A DNA stretch of 64,000 bases from Nocardiopsis sinuspersici (GTDB lineage: Bacteria > Actinomycetota > Actinomycetes > Streptosporangiales > Streptosporangiaceae). Shown here piece by piece: positions 18,505-28,096 of the stretch (positions are counted from its first letter, which is position 1; every line of letters starts with the position of its first letter). The position numbers were made by a program, and so were the translations under genes. The notes beneath the pieces were generated by a model, which was not told where the DNA came from, made no database searches, and saw only the letters and a program-made list of their open reading frames with translations. Location: positions 434,001-498,000 of the forward strand of contig VWVT01000002.1 of the NCBI GenBank assembly GCA_008638415.1, given 5' to 3'.

Positions 18505-19106
18505 TCCGTGTGCCCTCCTCGGGCGCGGACCGCGCGGACGGCGTCGCGCACGTAGGTCAGGCCGGTCCACAGCGTGATCGCGAGCGCCGCGCCCATCGCC
18601 ACGTGGGCGAACCAGGTGAGGACGCCGCTGAGGGGGAGCACCTGCAGGGGGAACAGGTAGACGCTGATCGCGACGATCTGCAGGACCGTCTTGAGCTTGC
18701 CGCCCTGGCTGGCGGGCATGACCACGTAGCGCAGGACCGCGAAGCGCAGCGCCGTGACGCCCCACTCGCGGACCAGGATGGCGATGGTGACCCACCACCA
18801 CAGGTCGCCCTGGAGGGAGAGCACCACCAGCGCGGCGCCGGTGAGCGCCTTGTCGGCGATGGGGTCGGCGATCTTGCCGAAGTCGGTGACCAGGTTGTGC
18901 CGGCGGGCGAGCTCGCCGTCGACGCGGTCGGTGATGGCGGCCAGCACGAAGACCGCGAAGGCGGCGAACCGCCACCAGGAACCGTCCAGGAACATGAGCC
19001 ACACGAAGAGCGGCACCATGACCAGGCGGCTCATCGTGAGGATGTTCGCGATGTTCCACAGCGGAACGCGGGGGGCGGGCGTGGCCGCGGGCTCGTGGTC
19101 GCTCAT
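18501..19106 (-). CDS. pgsA: CDP-diacylglycerol-glycerol-3-phosphate 3-phosphatidyltransferase
   Basis: 201 residues, an integral membrane enzyme that makes phosphatidylglycerolphosphate. The CDP-alcohol phosphotransferase motif is complete: DRVDGELAR, then eight residues, G, KIADPIAD with the spaced Asp residues. Several hydrophobic helices are visible ([34 protein letters not shown]). The ATG at 19106 overlaps the rimO stop by 4 bases. Part of the rimO-pgsA-cinA operon. Confidence 0.94.
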   Translation of the reverse strand: MSDHEPAATPAPRVPLWNIANILTMSRLVMVPLFVWLMFLDGSWWRFAAFAVFVLAAITDRVDGELARRHNLVTDFGKIADPIADKALTGAALVVLSLQGDLWWWVTIAILVREWGVTALRFAVLRYVVMPASQGGKLKTVLQIVAISVYLFPLQVLPLSGVLTWFAHVAMGAALAITLWTGLTYVRDAVRAVRARGGHTE

Positions 19107-20539
19107 CTGCGCACGGCTTCCGGCTGGGCGTCGTCCTGCTCCGCGACGAGGTCGGCTCCGGCCGACTGGATGACGGTGGCGCGCACCAGGTCGCCGACGG
19201 CGAGGTCCCCGCCGTACAGGATCGTGCTGCCGTCCACATCGGGTGCCTGGTGCTCGGCGCGGCCCTCGTAGGCCCCGTCCTCCAGCACCGACTCCACCAG
19301 GACCCTCACCTGCGAGCCGATCCGTTCCTCGGCGCGCTGGGCCATCAGCTCCTCGGCGAGCCGGCTGAGCCGGTCCACGCGCTCGGCGACGGTCTCGTCG
19401 GGCAGCTTGCCCTCGTGGGTCGCGGCCTCGGTACCGTCCTCGTCGGAGTAGCCGAACACGCCGACGGCGTCCAGTCGGGCCTCGGTGAGGAAGGAGACCA
19501 GGTCCTCGAACTCGGCCTCGGTCTCGCCGGGGAAGCCGACGATGAAGTTGGAGCGGGCGCCGGCCTCGGGTGCGCGTTCGCGGACCGCGCCCAGCAGCTC
19601 CAGGAAGCGCTCGCGGTCACCGAAGCGCCGCATCCGGCGCAGGAGGGCGCCGCTGGCGTGCTGGAAGGACAGGTCGAAGTAGGGGACCACGCCGGGGGTG
19701 CCGGTGAGGACGTCCACCAGCCCGGGTCGGACCTCGGCGGGCTGGAGGTAGCTGACGCGGACCCGCTCCAGGCCCTCGACGGCGGCCAGGCGGGGCAGGA
19801 GCGTCTCCAGGGCGCGCACGTCGCCCAGGTCCTTGCCGTAGGAGGTGGAGTTCTCGCTGACCAGGAACACCTCGCGGACGCCCTCGCCCGCCAGCCACTC
19901 GGCCTCGCGGACGATCTCGTCGGGGTCGCGGGAGATGTAGGAGCCGCGGAAGGCGGGGATCGCGCAGAAGGTGCAGCGGCGGTCGCAGCCGGAGGCGATC
20001 TTGAGGTTGGCCACCGGTCCGCCGGTCAGGCGGCGGCGCGGGACCGCGGCACGGTAGGGCAGCTCGGTGCCCTCGGCCCCCGCGGAGTCGGAGAAGTGGC
20101 CGGGCACGTGCACCTGGGAGGCGTCGCGCTCGGCCGGGCTGATCGGCAGCAGGGTGCGCCGGTCGCGGGGGTCGTGGGGGGCGAGGGGGCGCCCGGCCAC
20201 GACGTCGTCGAGGCGGTCGGTGATGGCGGCGTAGTCGTCGAAGCCGATGACCTGCGCCTCGGGCAGGGCCTCGGCGAGCTCGGAACCGTACCGCTCGGCC
20301 ATGCACCCGGCGGCGACGACCTTCCCACCGTTCTCCGCGGCTCCAAGGAGGGTCTCGATGGAGTCCTGTTTCGCCGCGTCGATGAACCCGCAGGTGTTGA
20401 CGAGGGTGACGTCGGCCTTGGTGTCGCCGTCGACGAGGTCCCAGCCTCCGGCTGACAGGCGCCCGGCCAGCTCTTCGGAGTCGACCTCGTTACGCGCACA
20501 CCCCAGGGTGACAAGTGAGACAGTACGGCGCGATGACAT
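19103..20539 (-). CDS. rimO: Ribosomal protein S12 methylthiotransferase RimO
   Basis: 478 residues. An N-terminal UPF0004 domain binds one iron-sulfur cluster ([37 protein letters not shown]). The radical-SAM core has the CxxxCxxC motif in [21 protein letters not shown]-terminal TRAM domain follows. RimO adds a methylthio group to Asp of ribosomal protein S12. The ATG at 20539 ([18 protein letters not shown]) fits the family; the upstream extension to 20647 is not conserved-looking. A weak GGAAG precedes the ATG. First gene of rimO-pgsA-cinA. Confidence 0.95.
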   Translation of the reverse strand: MSSRRTVSLVTLGCARNEVDSEELAGRLSAGGWDLVDGDTKADVTLVNTCGFIDAAKQDSIETLLGAAENGGKVVAAGCMAERYGSELAEALPEAQVIGFDDYAAITDRLDDVVAGRPLAPHDPRDRRTLLPISPAERDASQVHVPGHFSDSAGAEGTELPYRAAVPRRRLTGGPVANLKIASGCDRRCTFCAIPAFRGSYISRDPDEIVREAEWLAGEGVREVFLVSENSTSYGKDLGDVRALETLLPRLAAVEGLERVRVSYLQPAEVRPGLVDVLTGTPGVVPYFDLSFQHASGALLRRMRRFGDRERFLELLGAVRERAPEAGARSNFIVGFPGETEAEFEDLVSFLTEARLDAVGVFGYSDEDGTEAATHEGKLPDETVAERVDRLSRLAEELMAQRAEERIGSQVRVLVESVLEDGAYEGRAEHQAPDVDGSTILYGGDLAVGDLVRATVIQSAGADLVAEQDDAQPEAVRR

Positions 20540-20710
20540 GGCTTCCAAGCGTATGGGAGAGCTTCGAGTGGTGCGGGGGCCGGCCGGCAGCGGTTGGACC
20601 GCGTCCGGGGCGCGGCGTCGCATGGCGCCGCCCGCAGCCCCCCACACTACCCTGACCGGCTCACCCTCCCGTACTCCGGCCCGGCTTCCCGCCGCCGGCC
20701 GGCGGCCCCG

Positions 20711-22108
20711 TCACTGGACCAGGCCGTCCGCGCCGACGGTGACCTCCTTGACCTCCCCGGGCAGCCCGGCGGGTTCGAGCTCCTCGCCGTCGACGGTGAT
20801 GCTGACCGCCCCGGCGTCGCCGAGCCACAGGTTGAGGTTCTCCTCGGTCACGTAGTCCTGCTTCTCGCCCTCCAGGAGGAAGCCCACGTACAGGCTCTCG
20901 CCGTCGGCTCCCGTGACCTCGATCCAGCTGCGCGCGGAGGCGCTGAGTTCGACGGTGAACTCGGCGGGCTCCGGCGGAGCCGCCTCGGTGCCCTCCCCGG
21001 CGGCGCCGGGGTCCACCGCGGAGCCGACGGTGCTCTCGCCGGTGGAGGAGTCGAAGGCGGCCCTCAGCGGGTTGCCCGCGTCCCAGTCCTGCCACGTGCG
21101 GACGCCGATGAGGACGGACAGGGCGACGATGGCGCAGACGACGGCCCAGGGCCAGTGGCGCCGGACCGCCTCGAGCCGCCGGCGGCCGGTGCCGAGGGGG
21201 CGCGGCGCGGGTCTGCCGCCGCGCGCCCTGCCGCCTCCGGCGTGCCTGCCGCCCCGGAACACGCCCTTCGCCGACCTGTCGTACACGGGGATTCCGTTCA
21301 TCGGCCCGCCGTGTGCGTGTCCCCCGCCGTGCGTGTGCCCCCCGTCGTACACGGGTCCCCCGTCGTACGCGCGGTGTCCGTCGTCGTACACGGGTCCCCC
21401 GTCGGGGGCGCGGTGCCCGCCGTACGCGTGGTACTCGTCGTAGCCGCGGTGGCCGTCGGAGACGGGGTGCCCGTCGCCGTACGCGCGGTGCTCCCCGAGG
21501 GGAACGTGGTGCCCTGCCTCGTAGGCGCGGTGCCCGTCGGAGACGGGATGCCCTTCGCCGTACGCGCGGTGCTCCTCCCCGGCACCGCGGGGTTCGGGAA
21601 CCCGCGTGGACCGGACGTCCCGGAGGTCCTCCTCCCCCTCCGGAGAACGGCCCAGGATCTGCCGGCGTTCGAAGTGGCCCCAGCGCTGGGCGCCGACCCC
21701 GGAGTCGTCGTCGCCGAAGCGGTGCGTCGGTGACGAGGACCGTGCGTCCTCCTCCCTGGCCTCCCGCGCGTCCTCCCGCGTGGCCGCCGCGGCGCGCGCC
21801 GCGGCGGCCGCGCGGATCCCCTCGGGTGTGGCCGCCGGGTGGCGCTGCAGAGGAACGAAGGCGGGTATGGCGCCCTTGGCGTGCTCTCGGTCGTACTCGT
21901 CCAGGAGTGGTGCCGGGTCCAGGCCGAGCGCGCGGCAGATGCCGCGGATGTGTCCGCGTGCGTAGAAGTCCCCGCCGCAGGGGACGAAGTCCTCCCGCTC
22001 GATGCCCATGAGGACGGGTTCCCGGATACGTGTACGGGCGCTGAGGTCCGCGACCGTGTACCCCGCCGCGACTCGGGCGGCGGACAGGGTCTGGCCGATC
22101 GTCGCCAT
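20711..22108 (-). CDS. RodZ-like membrane HTH protein with a His/Tyr/Gly-rich repeat linker
   Basis: 465 residues. Residues 1-70 are a RodZ-type helix-turn-helix (TIGQTLSAARVAAGYTVADL). Then comes an Ala/Arg/Asp-rich segment, followed at about 179-268 by low-complexity tandem motifs such as EHRAYGEGHPVSDGHRAY, GGPVYDDGHRAYDGGPVY and GGHTHGGGHAHGG. A single membrane helix (HWPWAVVCAIVALSVLIGV, about 318-336) is followed by an extracytoplasmic DUF4115 domain (FTVELSASARSWIEVTGADG). RodZ links the cytoskeleton to cell-wall growth; RodZ-like proteins of this shape are common between ftsK and rimO in actinomycetes. The repeat linker is the odd part. ATG at 22108 with GGGGGGAG upstream. Confidence 0.85.
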   Translation of the reverse strand: MATIGQTLSAARVAAGYTVADLSARTRIREPVLMGIEREDFVPCGGDFYARGHIRGICRALGLDPAPLLDEYDREHAKGAIPAFVPLQRHPAATPEGIRAAAAARAAAATREDAREAREEDARSSSPTHRFGDDDSGVGAQRWGHFERRQILGRSPEGEEDLRDVRSTRVPEPRGAGEEHRAYGEGHPVSDGHRAYEAGHHVPLGEHRAYGDGHPVSDGHRGYDEYHAYGGHRAPDGGPVYDDGHRAYDGGPVYDGGHTHGGGHAHGGPMNGIPVYDRSAKGVFRGGRHAGGGRARGGRPAPRPLGTGRRRLEAVRRHWPWAVVCAIVALSVLIGVRTWQDWDAGNPLRAAFDSSTGESTVGSAVDPGAAGEGTEAAPPEPAEFTVELSASARSWIEVTGADGESLYVGFLLEGEKQDYVTEENLNLWLGDAGAVSITVDGEELEPAGLPGEVKEVTVGADGLVQ

Positions 22109-22308
22109 GCGCACTCCCCCCGCTACTGTGCGTTTATGCCGGAACCCACTCTGCCTGCTCAAGGGGTGTTCTCGCAGGTCACCACGCCCCATGAAGCCCC
22201 CAAGATCACACCAAATCGGGCAGGCCCGTTCCTAAGGGATGCGAGTGGAGGTTCGGGAATCCGCGCCACGGGTCACGAGACTCCGGCGCGTCCCGCGCCC
22301 GCCCCGTG

Positions 22309-22330
22309 CCCGCCCCGTGCCCGGGGCGGG
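22309..22330 (-). terminator. Terminator directly after ftsK
   Basis: CCCGCCCCG (22309-22317) pairs with CGGGGCGGG (22322-22330) over a 4-base loop, immediately next to the ftsK stop at 22331-22333. It separates ftsK from the RodZ-like gene downstream on the same strand. Confidence 0.7.
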
Positions 22331-24850
22331 TCAGGAGCCGCGGATGTCGGCCAGGACGGCGGGAAGGTCGTCGGGGGTGACCAGCACGTCGCGGGCCTTG
22401 GACCCCTCGCTGGGACCGACCACGTCACGGCTCTCCATGAGGTCCATCAGGCGACCGGCCTTGGCGAAGCCGACGCGCAGCTTGCGCTGGAGCATGGACG
22501 TGGACCCGAACTGGGTGGTGACCACCAGCTCGACGGCCTGCAGGAGCAGGTCGAGGTCGTCGCCGACGTCCTCGTCGATCTGCTTCTTCTTGGTCTCGGG
22601 GGCGGCCACGTCCTCGCGGTAGCTGGGCGCGGACTGCTGCTTGCAGTGGTCGACGATCCCCCGGATCTCCTTCTCCGCCACCCAGGCGTTCTGGAGGCGG
22701 ATGGGCTTGCCCGCGCCCATCGGCAGGAAGAGGGCGTCGCCCTTGCCGACCAGCTTCTCGGCCCCGGGCTGGTCGAGGATGACCCGGCTGTCGGACAGGC
22801 TGGAGGTGGCGAAGGCCAGGCGTGAGGGCACGTTGGCCTTGATCAGGCCGGTGACGACGTCGACGCTGGGCCTCTGGGTGGCCAGTACCAGGTGGATGCC
22901 GGCGGCGCGGGCCAGCTGGGTGATGCGCACGACGGCGTCCTCCACGTCGCGGGGGGCGACCATCATCAGGTCGGCCAGCTCGTCCACGATCACCAGCAGG
23001 TAGGGATAGGGCTCGTAGTGGCGCTCGCTGCCGGGCGGGGCGGTCAGCTCACCGGTGCGCACGGCGGCGTTGAAGTCGTCTATGTGCCGGTACCCGGAGG
23101 CTGCCAGGTCGTCGTAGCGGCGGTCCATCTCCCCCACCACCCACTGCAGGGCCTCGGCGGCCTTCTTGGGGTTGGTGATGATGGGGGTGATCAGGTGCGG
23201 GATGCCCTCGTACATGGTCAGCTCGACCCGTTTGGGGTCGACCAGGATCATCCGCACCTCGTCGGGCGTGGCGCGCATCATCAGCGAGGTGATCAGCCCG
23301 TTGATGCAGGTGGACTTACCGGCGCCGGTGGCACCGGCGACCAGCACGTGCGGCATCTTGGCCAGGTTCGCGACCACGTTGGAGCCCTCGACGTCCTTGC
23401 CCAGGCCCACCAGCATGGGGTGGTCGTCCGAGGTCGCCGCCGGGGACCGCAGCACGTCGCCCAGGCTCACGATGTCCTTGTCGGTGTTGGGGATCTCCAC
23501 ACCGATCGCGGACTTGCCGGGGATGGGCGACTGGATGCGCACGTCGGCGCTCTTGACGGACAGGGAGATGTTCTTGGCCAGGGCGGTGACCTTCTCGACC
23601 TTGACCGCCGGTCCCAGCTCGATCTCGTAGCGGGTCACCGTCGGACCGCGGGTGAAGCCGGTGACGTCGGCGTCGATGTTGAACTGGGTGAGCACCCCGG
23701 ACAGGGCCGCCACGACCTCGTCGTTGGCCTTGGTGCGCGGCTTGGACGGGCTGCCGGGTTTGAGCATGGTCGGCGCCGGCAGCTCGTAGTCGCCCTCCAC
23801 CACGCGGGAGGGGATGGTCAGCTGCTCGGTGGTGGCGGGCGCCGGCGTGGGGTCGGGGACCTTCACCTTCTTCCCGCGCGCGGACTTCCTCCCGGTCCCG
23901 GCCTCCTCGGCCGTCCCCGCCCCCGTCTCCTCGGCCCCGGCCGGCAGTGCGGCCTTCTCCTCCTCCTCGCCGGGGAGCGCGGCCTCGGGCCCACCGGACA
24001 GCACCGGGCTGTCGTAGGGGCGCTCGTGGTCGCCCGCCACGGTCCCGGCGCCCGCCTTGCGGGGCTTGCGCCCGCGCGGCTTGGCGGGCTTACCCGCCGT
24101 GTCGTCGCCCAGGATGCCGAGCCCCGAGTCGGGCCCGCCGTCGCGCTCCAGGAGCGCGGTGAACAGGGTCTGCAGGCGCTCGGGGATGCGGCGGATGGGG
24201 GTGGCGGTGACCACCAGCACGCCGAAGAGCAGCACCAGGAACAGCAGCACCCCGGTCAGCCAGGGGGTGACCACGGCGCTGAGCGGCCCGGAGGCGACGA
24301 AGCCGATGAGCCCGCCCGCCCCCTGGAGGGCCTCCAGGCCGTCGGAGGGCCGCGGGATGCCGCGGGCGATGTGGATCAGGCCCAGCAGGCCCAGCATGAT
24401 CGCGGTGAAGCCGATGAACAGCCGTCCCGCGTCACCCTCCCGGCCGCTGCCGGGGGTGCGCATCAGCCTGATCGCGATCGGCAGGAACAGCAGCGGCAGG
24501 ATCGGGGAGAACGTGCCGAAGCCGCCGACCACGACCATGCGGGTGTACTCCAGCAGGAGCCCCTCGCTGCGCCACCACACGGCGGCGGCGATGAGGACTC
24601 CCGCGGCGAGCAGGATCAGCCCGGCCCCGTCGCGGCGCAGGTCGGGGTCCAGGCCCCGGGCACTGCGTCCGACCGCACGGGCGGAGCCGCCGACGGTGTG
24701 CGCGACCAGCTTCCACAGCACCAGCAGGAACTGGCCGAACATGGTGACGGCGAGGGCGATCGGCCCGTCGGGCATGCGCTTCCTCGCCGCGGACCTGCGC
24801 GCGGCGGGCTTCTTGCGTCCGGAACCTCCGGAGGAGGCGCGCGTGGCCAT
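22331..24850 (-). CDS. ftsK: DNA translocase FtsK
   Basis: 839 residues. A basic N-terminus is followed by about four membrane helices (up to residue 220), an acidic/Ala-Pro linker (about 240-350) and the motor. Walker A is GATGAGKST (about 506-513) and Walker B is LLVIVDELADLM. The DNA-reading gamma domain is at the end (RKLRVGFAKAGRLMDLMESR). FtsK/SpoIIIE proteins pump chromosomal DNA across the closing septum. ATG at 24850 with GGAGG nine bases upstream. It lies 246 bases after rnj, separated by a 20-bp-stem terminator, so it is probably transcribed from its own promoter. Confidence 0.95.
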   Translation of the reverse strand: MATRASSGGSGRKKPAARRSAARKRMPDGPIALAVTMFGQFLLVLWKLVAHTVGGSARAVGRSARGLDPDLRRDGAGLILLAAGVLIAAAVWWRSEGLLLEYTRMVVVGGFGTFSPILPLLFLPIAIRLMRTPGSGREGDAGRLFIGFTAIMLGLLGLIHIARGIPRPSDGLEALQGAGGLIGFVASGPLSAVVTPWLTGVLLFLVLLFGVLVVTATPIRRIPERLQTLFTALLERDGGPDSGLGILGDDTAGKPAKPRGRKPRKAGAGTVAGDHERPYDSPVLSGGPEAALPGEEEEKAALPAGAEETGAGTAEEAGTGRKSARGKKVKVPDPTPAPATTEQLTIPSRVVEGDYELPAPTMLKPGSPSKPRTKANDEVVAALSGVLTQFNIDADVTGFTRGPTVTRYEIELGPAVKVEKVTALAKNISLSVKSADVRIQSPIPGKSAIGVEIPNTDKDIVSLGDVLRSPAATSDDHPMLVGLGKDVEGSNVVANLAKMPHVLVAGATGAGKSTCINGLITSLMMRATPDEVRMILVDPKRVELTMYEGIPHLITPIITNPKKAAEALQWVVGEMDRRYDDLAASGYRHIDDFNAAVRTGELTAPPGSERHYEPYPYLLVIVDELADLMMVAPRDVEDAVVRITQLARAAGIHLVLATQRPSVDVVTGLIKANVPSRLAFATSSLSDSRVILDQPGAEKLVGKGDALFLPMGAGKPIRLQNAWVAEKEIRGIVDHCKQQSAPSYREDVAAPETKKKQIDEDVGDDLDLLLQAVELVVTTQFGSTSMLQRKLRVGFAKAGRLMDLMESRDVVGPSEGSKARDVLVTPDDLPAVLADIRGS

Positions 24851-25018
24851 CGGGGGTCACCTCCGGGAGGACGGGGTCGTTCGGACGGTCGGGCACGGCG
24901 GCCCGCCACGGCGAGCAGCCTACTGGGGTGTCCACGCCGTTGGCCTCCAACGGCACGGCGTGTCGTCCGAACGGGGCGGCGCGGCGGCCTTCCGCCCGGA
25001 GGCGCGGGACCCGGGCAC

Positions 25019-25060
25019 GCGAACGGCCCGGGCGCGCCGTGGCGCGCCCGGGCCGTTCGC
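25019..25060 (-). terminator. Very long hairpin terminator of the dapA-rnj operon
   Basis: A perfect 20-bp stem with a 2-base turn. The left arm 25019-25038 starts GCGAACGGCCCGGG and the right arm is 25041-25060. It lies 37 bases after the rnj stop. Together with the rest of 24851-25096, which holds no gene, it separates rnj from ftsK. Confidence 0.85.
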
Positions 25061-25096
25061 CGTACCGTGCTCCGGGTCAGACCCCGGTGCTCCGGG

Positions 25097-26782
25097 TCAG
25101 ACCTCGACCAGGACGGGGATGATCATGGGACGGCGACGGTAGGTGTCGCTGACCCAGCGGCCCGTGTTGCGGCGGATGAGCTGCCGCAACTGGTGGGGGT
25201 CGTTGACCCCGTCCCGCGCCGCCTTGTCCAGGGCGTCCTGGATCCTGTCGACGACGTCGTCGTAGGCGTCCGCGCTGATGCCCGCGCCGCGGGTGTGGAT
25301 CTCGGGCTCGCCCATGATCTTGCCCGTGGTGGAGTCCACGGCCACGACGACGGAGACGAAGCCCTCCTCGCCGAGGATGCGGCGGTCCTTCAGCGAGGCC
25401 TCGGTGACGTCGCCGACCGAGGAGCCGTCCACGTACACGTACCCGGCCTGCACCGCGCCGACGATCTTGGCGCGGTTCTTGTACACGTCCACGACCACGC
25501 CGTCCTCGGCGATGACGATGCGGTCCTTGGGCACGCCCGTGAGCTTGGCCAGGTCGGCGTGGGCGCGCATGTGCCGCCACTCGCCGTGCACCGGCATGAA
25601 GTTGCGCGGACGCACCATGTTGAGCACGTACAGCAGCTCGCCCGCGGGCGCGTGCCCGGACACGTGCACCAGGGCGTTGCCCTTGTGCACGACGTTGGCT
25701 CCCCAGCGGGTCAGGCCGTTGATCACCCGGTTGACCGAGTTCTCGTTGCCCGGGATCAGGGAGGAGGCGAGCAGCACGGTGTCGCCCTGCTCGATCCGGA
25801 TCTGGTGGTCGCGGTTGGCCATCCGGCTGAGCGCCGCCATCGGCTCGCCCTGCGAGCCGGTGCAGACCATGAGCACCTCTTCGGGGCGCACCTGGTCGAG
25901 CTGCTTGGCGTCGATGATGGTGTCACCGGGAACGCTCAGGTAGCCCAGGTCGCGCGCGATGTTCATGTTGCGGACCATGGACCGGCCCACGAACGCGATC
26001 TTGCGCCCGTGCTGGACGGCGGCGTCGATAACCTGCTGGACACGGTGCACGTGCGAGGCGAAACAGGCCACCACGATGCGCTTCTCGGCCTGCCGGAACA
26101 CCTTGTCGATGGCCTCGGTCAGGTTGCGCTCGTTGATGATGAAGCCGGGCTGCTCGGCGTTGGTGGAGTCCGACAGCAGCAGGTCGACGCCCTCGTCGCC
26201 GAACCGGGCGAAGCCCGCCAGGTCGGTCAGGCGTCCGTCCAGCGGCAGCTGGTCCATCTTGAAGTCGCCGGTGTGCAGCACCGTCCCGCCCGGGGTGCGG
26301 ATGCCCACGGCGAGCGCGTCCGGGATGGAGTGGTTGACCGCGAAGAACTCCAGGTTGAAGGGGCCGCAGTCGTGCCGCTCCCCCTCCTCCACCAGGACGG
26401 TCTCCGGCTTGATGCGGTGCTCGCCCAGCTTGGCGGTGATCAGCGCCAGGGTGAGCTTGGAGCCGACGAGCGGGATGTCGGGCCGCTCGCGCAGCAGGAA
26501 CGGCACACCGCCGATGTGGTCCTCGTGCCCGTGGGTGAGCACGATCGCCTCGACGTCGTCGAGCCGGTCCCGGATGTGGTCGAAGTCCGGCAGGATCAGG
26601 TCGACGCCGGGCTGCTCCTCCTCCGGGAAGAGCACGCCGCAGTCCACGATGAGCAGGCGTCCGCCGTACTCGAAGACCGTCATGTTGCGGCCGATCTCGC
26701 CGAGGCCGCCCAGGGGGACGACGCGCAGTGCGCCCTTGCCCAGGGGCGGCGGCGGACCCAGCTCGGGGTGCGGATGACTCAT
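25097..26782 (-). CDS. rnj: Ribonuclease J
   Basis: 561 residues. The metallo-beta-lactamase core has LTHGHEDHIGG (the HxHxDH zinc site), HTGDFK and SDSTNAEQPG; the beta-CASP part includes FASHVHRVQQ and HVSGHAPAGELL. RNase J has 5'-exonuclease and endonuclease activity and matures or degrades RNA. The ATG at 26782 overlaps the dapA stop by 4 bases. The rnj 3' end carries a 20-base tandem duplication (25068-25083 repeated at 25088-25103) that spans the stop codon without changing the protein before it. Confidence 0.95.
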   Translation of the reverse strand: MSHPHPELGPPPPLGKGALRVVPLGGLGEIGRNMTVFEYGGRLLIVDCGVLFPEEEQPGVDLILPDFDHIRDRLDDVEAIVLTHGHEDHIGGVPFLLRERPDIPLVGSKLTLALITAKLGEHRIKPETVLVEEGERHDCGPFNLEFFAVNHSIPDALAVGIRTPGGTVLHTGDFKMDQLPLDGRLTDLAGFARFGDEGVDLLLSDSTNAEQPGFIINERNLTEAIDKVFRQAEKRIVVACFASHVHRVQQVIDAAVQHGRKIAFVGRSMVRNMNIARDLGYLSVPGDTIIDAKQLDQVRPEEVLMVCTGSQGEPMAALSRMANRDHQIRIEQGDTVLLASSLIPGNENSVNRVINGLTRWGANVVHKGNALVHVSGHAPAGELLYVLNMVRPRNFMPVHGEWRHMRAHADLAKLTGVPKDRIVIAEDGVVVDVYKNRAKIVGAVQAGYVYVDGSSVGDVTEASLKDRRILGEEGFVSVVVAVDSTTGKIMGEPEIHTRGAGISADAYDDVVDRIQDALDKAARDGVNDPHQLRQLIRRNTGRWVSDTYRRRPMIIPVLVEV

Positions 26783-27750
26783 ACGGATCCCTCCGTGAGG
26801 CGCTCGACGCGCACGGCGCTGGCGGGGACGGCCTGGTGTGGGGCGAGGCCGATGGGGCCCTTGACGCCCGCGGCGGCCAGGTCCTCGCGGAGGAGGGCCT
26901 GGAGCTCGGACGAGGCGTCGGCGAGCGGTGTGCGCACCGGGCCCGAAGGCAGCCCGAACAGGTTGAGCACGGCCTTGGTGGTGATGACGCCCTGCGTACG
27001 GAACATACCGGTGTAGACCGGGGTGAGGCGGCGGTGGATGGCCAGGGCCTGGCCGACCTCGCCCTTCTCGAAGGCGTCGATCATGTCGCGCAGGTCGGAG
27101 CCGACGATGTGGCCCACGACGCTGACGAACCCGGCGGCGCCGACGGACAGCAGCGGCAGGTTGAGGATGTCGGTGCCGCAGTAGAAGGCCAGGTCGGTGC
27201 GCTCCATGACCCAGGAGCTGGCGCCGACGTTGTCCTTGGCGTCCTTGTTGGCCACGATGCGCGGGTGCTCGGCCAGCCGGACCAGGGTCTCGGAGGCGAT
27301 CGGCGTCCCGGTGCGGTGCGGGATGTCGTAGAGCATGACCGGCAGGTCGGTGGCGTCGGCGATCGACGTGAAGTGCCGGATGAGGCCTTCCTGCGGCGGC
27401 TTGTTGTAGTACGGAGTGACCGTCAACAGGCCGTGCGCCCCCGCCTTCTCGGCCGCCTTGGCCAGCCTGATGCTGTGGCGGGTGTCGTTGGTACCGACCC
27501 CGGCGACGACCGTGGCGCGGTCGCCGACGGACTCCACGACGGCTCTGAGAAGGCGGTCCTTCTCGTCGTCGCTGGTCGTGGGCGACTCACCGGTGGTGCC
27601 GCTGATGATGAGCCCGTCGTTGTGCTGCTCGTCGACGAGGTAGGCGGCCAGTCTGGCCGCGCCCTCGTAGTCGAGCTCCCCGTCTTCGAGCATCGGGGTG
27701 ACCATCGCGGTCAGCATCTTGCCGAACGGGCGGTTCTTGGTGTCCACCAT
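26779..27750 (-). CDS. dapA: 4-hydroxy-tetrahydrodipicolinate synthase
   Basis: 323 residues, the first committed enzyme of lysine and diaminopimelate synthesis, condensing pyruvate with aspartate semialdehyde. Seen are SGTTGESPTTSDDEK, the catalytic Tyr in LTVTPYYNKPPQEGL and the Schiff-base Lys in RIVANKDAKDN. The ATG at 27750 gives MVDTKNRPFGKMLTAMVTPM, the normal opening of the family. No good Shine-Dalgarno sequence precedes it. Coupled to rnj by a 4-base overlap, an arrangement conserved in actinomycetes. Confidence 0.95.
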   Translation of the reverse strand: MVDTKNRPFGKMLTAMVTPMLEDGELDYEGAARLAAYLVDEQHNDGLIISGTTGESPTTSDDEKDRLLRAVVESVGDRATVVAGVGTNDTRHSIRLAKAAEKAGAHGLLTVTPYYNKPPQEGLIRHFTSIADATDLPVMLYDIPHRTGTPIASETLVRLAEHPRIVANKDAKDNVGASSWVMERTDLAFYCGTDILNLPLLSVGAAGFVSVVGHIVGSDLRDMIDAFEKGEVGQALAIHRRLTPVYTGMFRTQGVITTKAVLNLFGLPSGPVRTPLADASSELQALLREDLAAAGVKGPIGLAPHQAVPASAVRVERLTEGSV

Positions 27751-28096
27751 CGTGTGTGAAAGGCGTGCGGACCGCCGCCCGCGGGCGGTGGGGTCCGTGG
27801 TAGCCCCTCCTCCTCTCGGTGTGCGTCGGCAGCTGTGGACGTCCCGTGTCTTCTTCTTTCGTGCACGGGTGGGCGGCACTGCGTGTCCGCCACCGCGACC
27901 GGCGTGTACACGACGGTCGCGGGAAAGATCTGGGGTGCCCCTGGGGGCGCGGGATCCGGCTCCCGCCAGGCCACCGTCCTCGTGGGTCGAGGTTGATGGC
28001 TCCGAGAATGTGAACCTACCCGTCCCGGGCCCGTACCATCCGGACGGGCCCGGGGTCCGCACGCAGGTCAGGGCGGACGGGAGGGTTGTGTGACTG
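27751..28096. other. Gene-free interval with a GC palindrome in the dapA leader
   Basis: No convincing gene in 346 bases. On the dapA side lies a perfect 14-bp palindrome CCGCCCGCGGGCGG at 27775-27788, flanked by GGACC/GGGTCC, which could form a hairpin about 25 bases before the dapA start. The remainder probably holds the dapA promoter and the end of the membrane-protein transcript. No known riboswitch pattern was recognised. Confidence 0.5.

Noticed and set aside
24951-25096. Small RNA gene in the rnj-ftsK gap
   Set aside because: The 20-bp hairpin is best explained as the rnj terminator; no independent promoter is seen.
27723-27736. Second SOS box (CGAAC...GGTTC) at the dapA start
   Set aside because: The spacing between GAAC and GTTC is five bases, not four, and it lies inside the dapA coding sequence.
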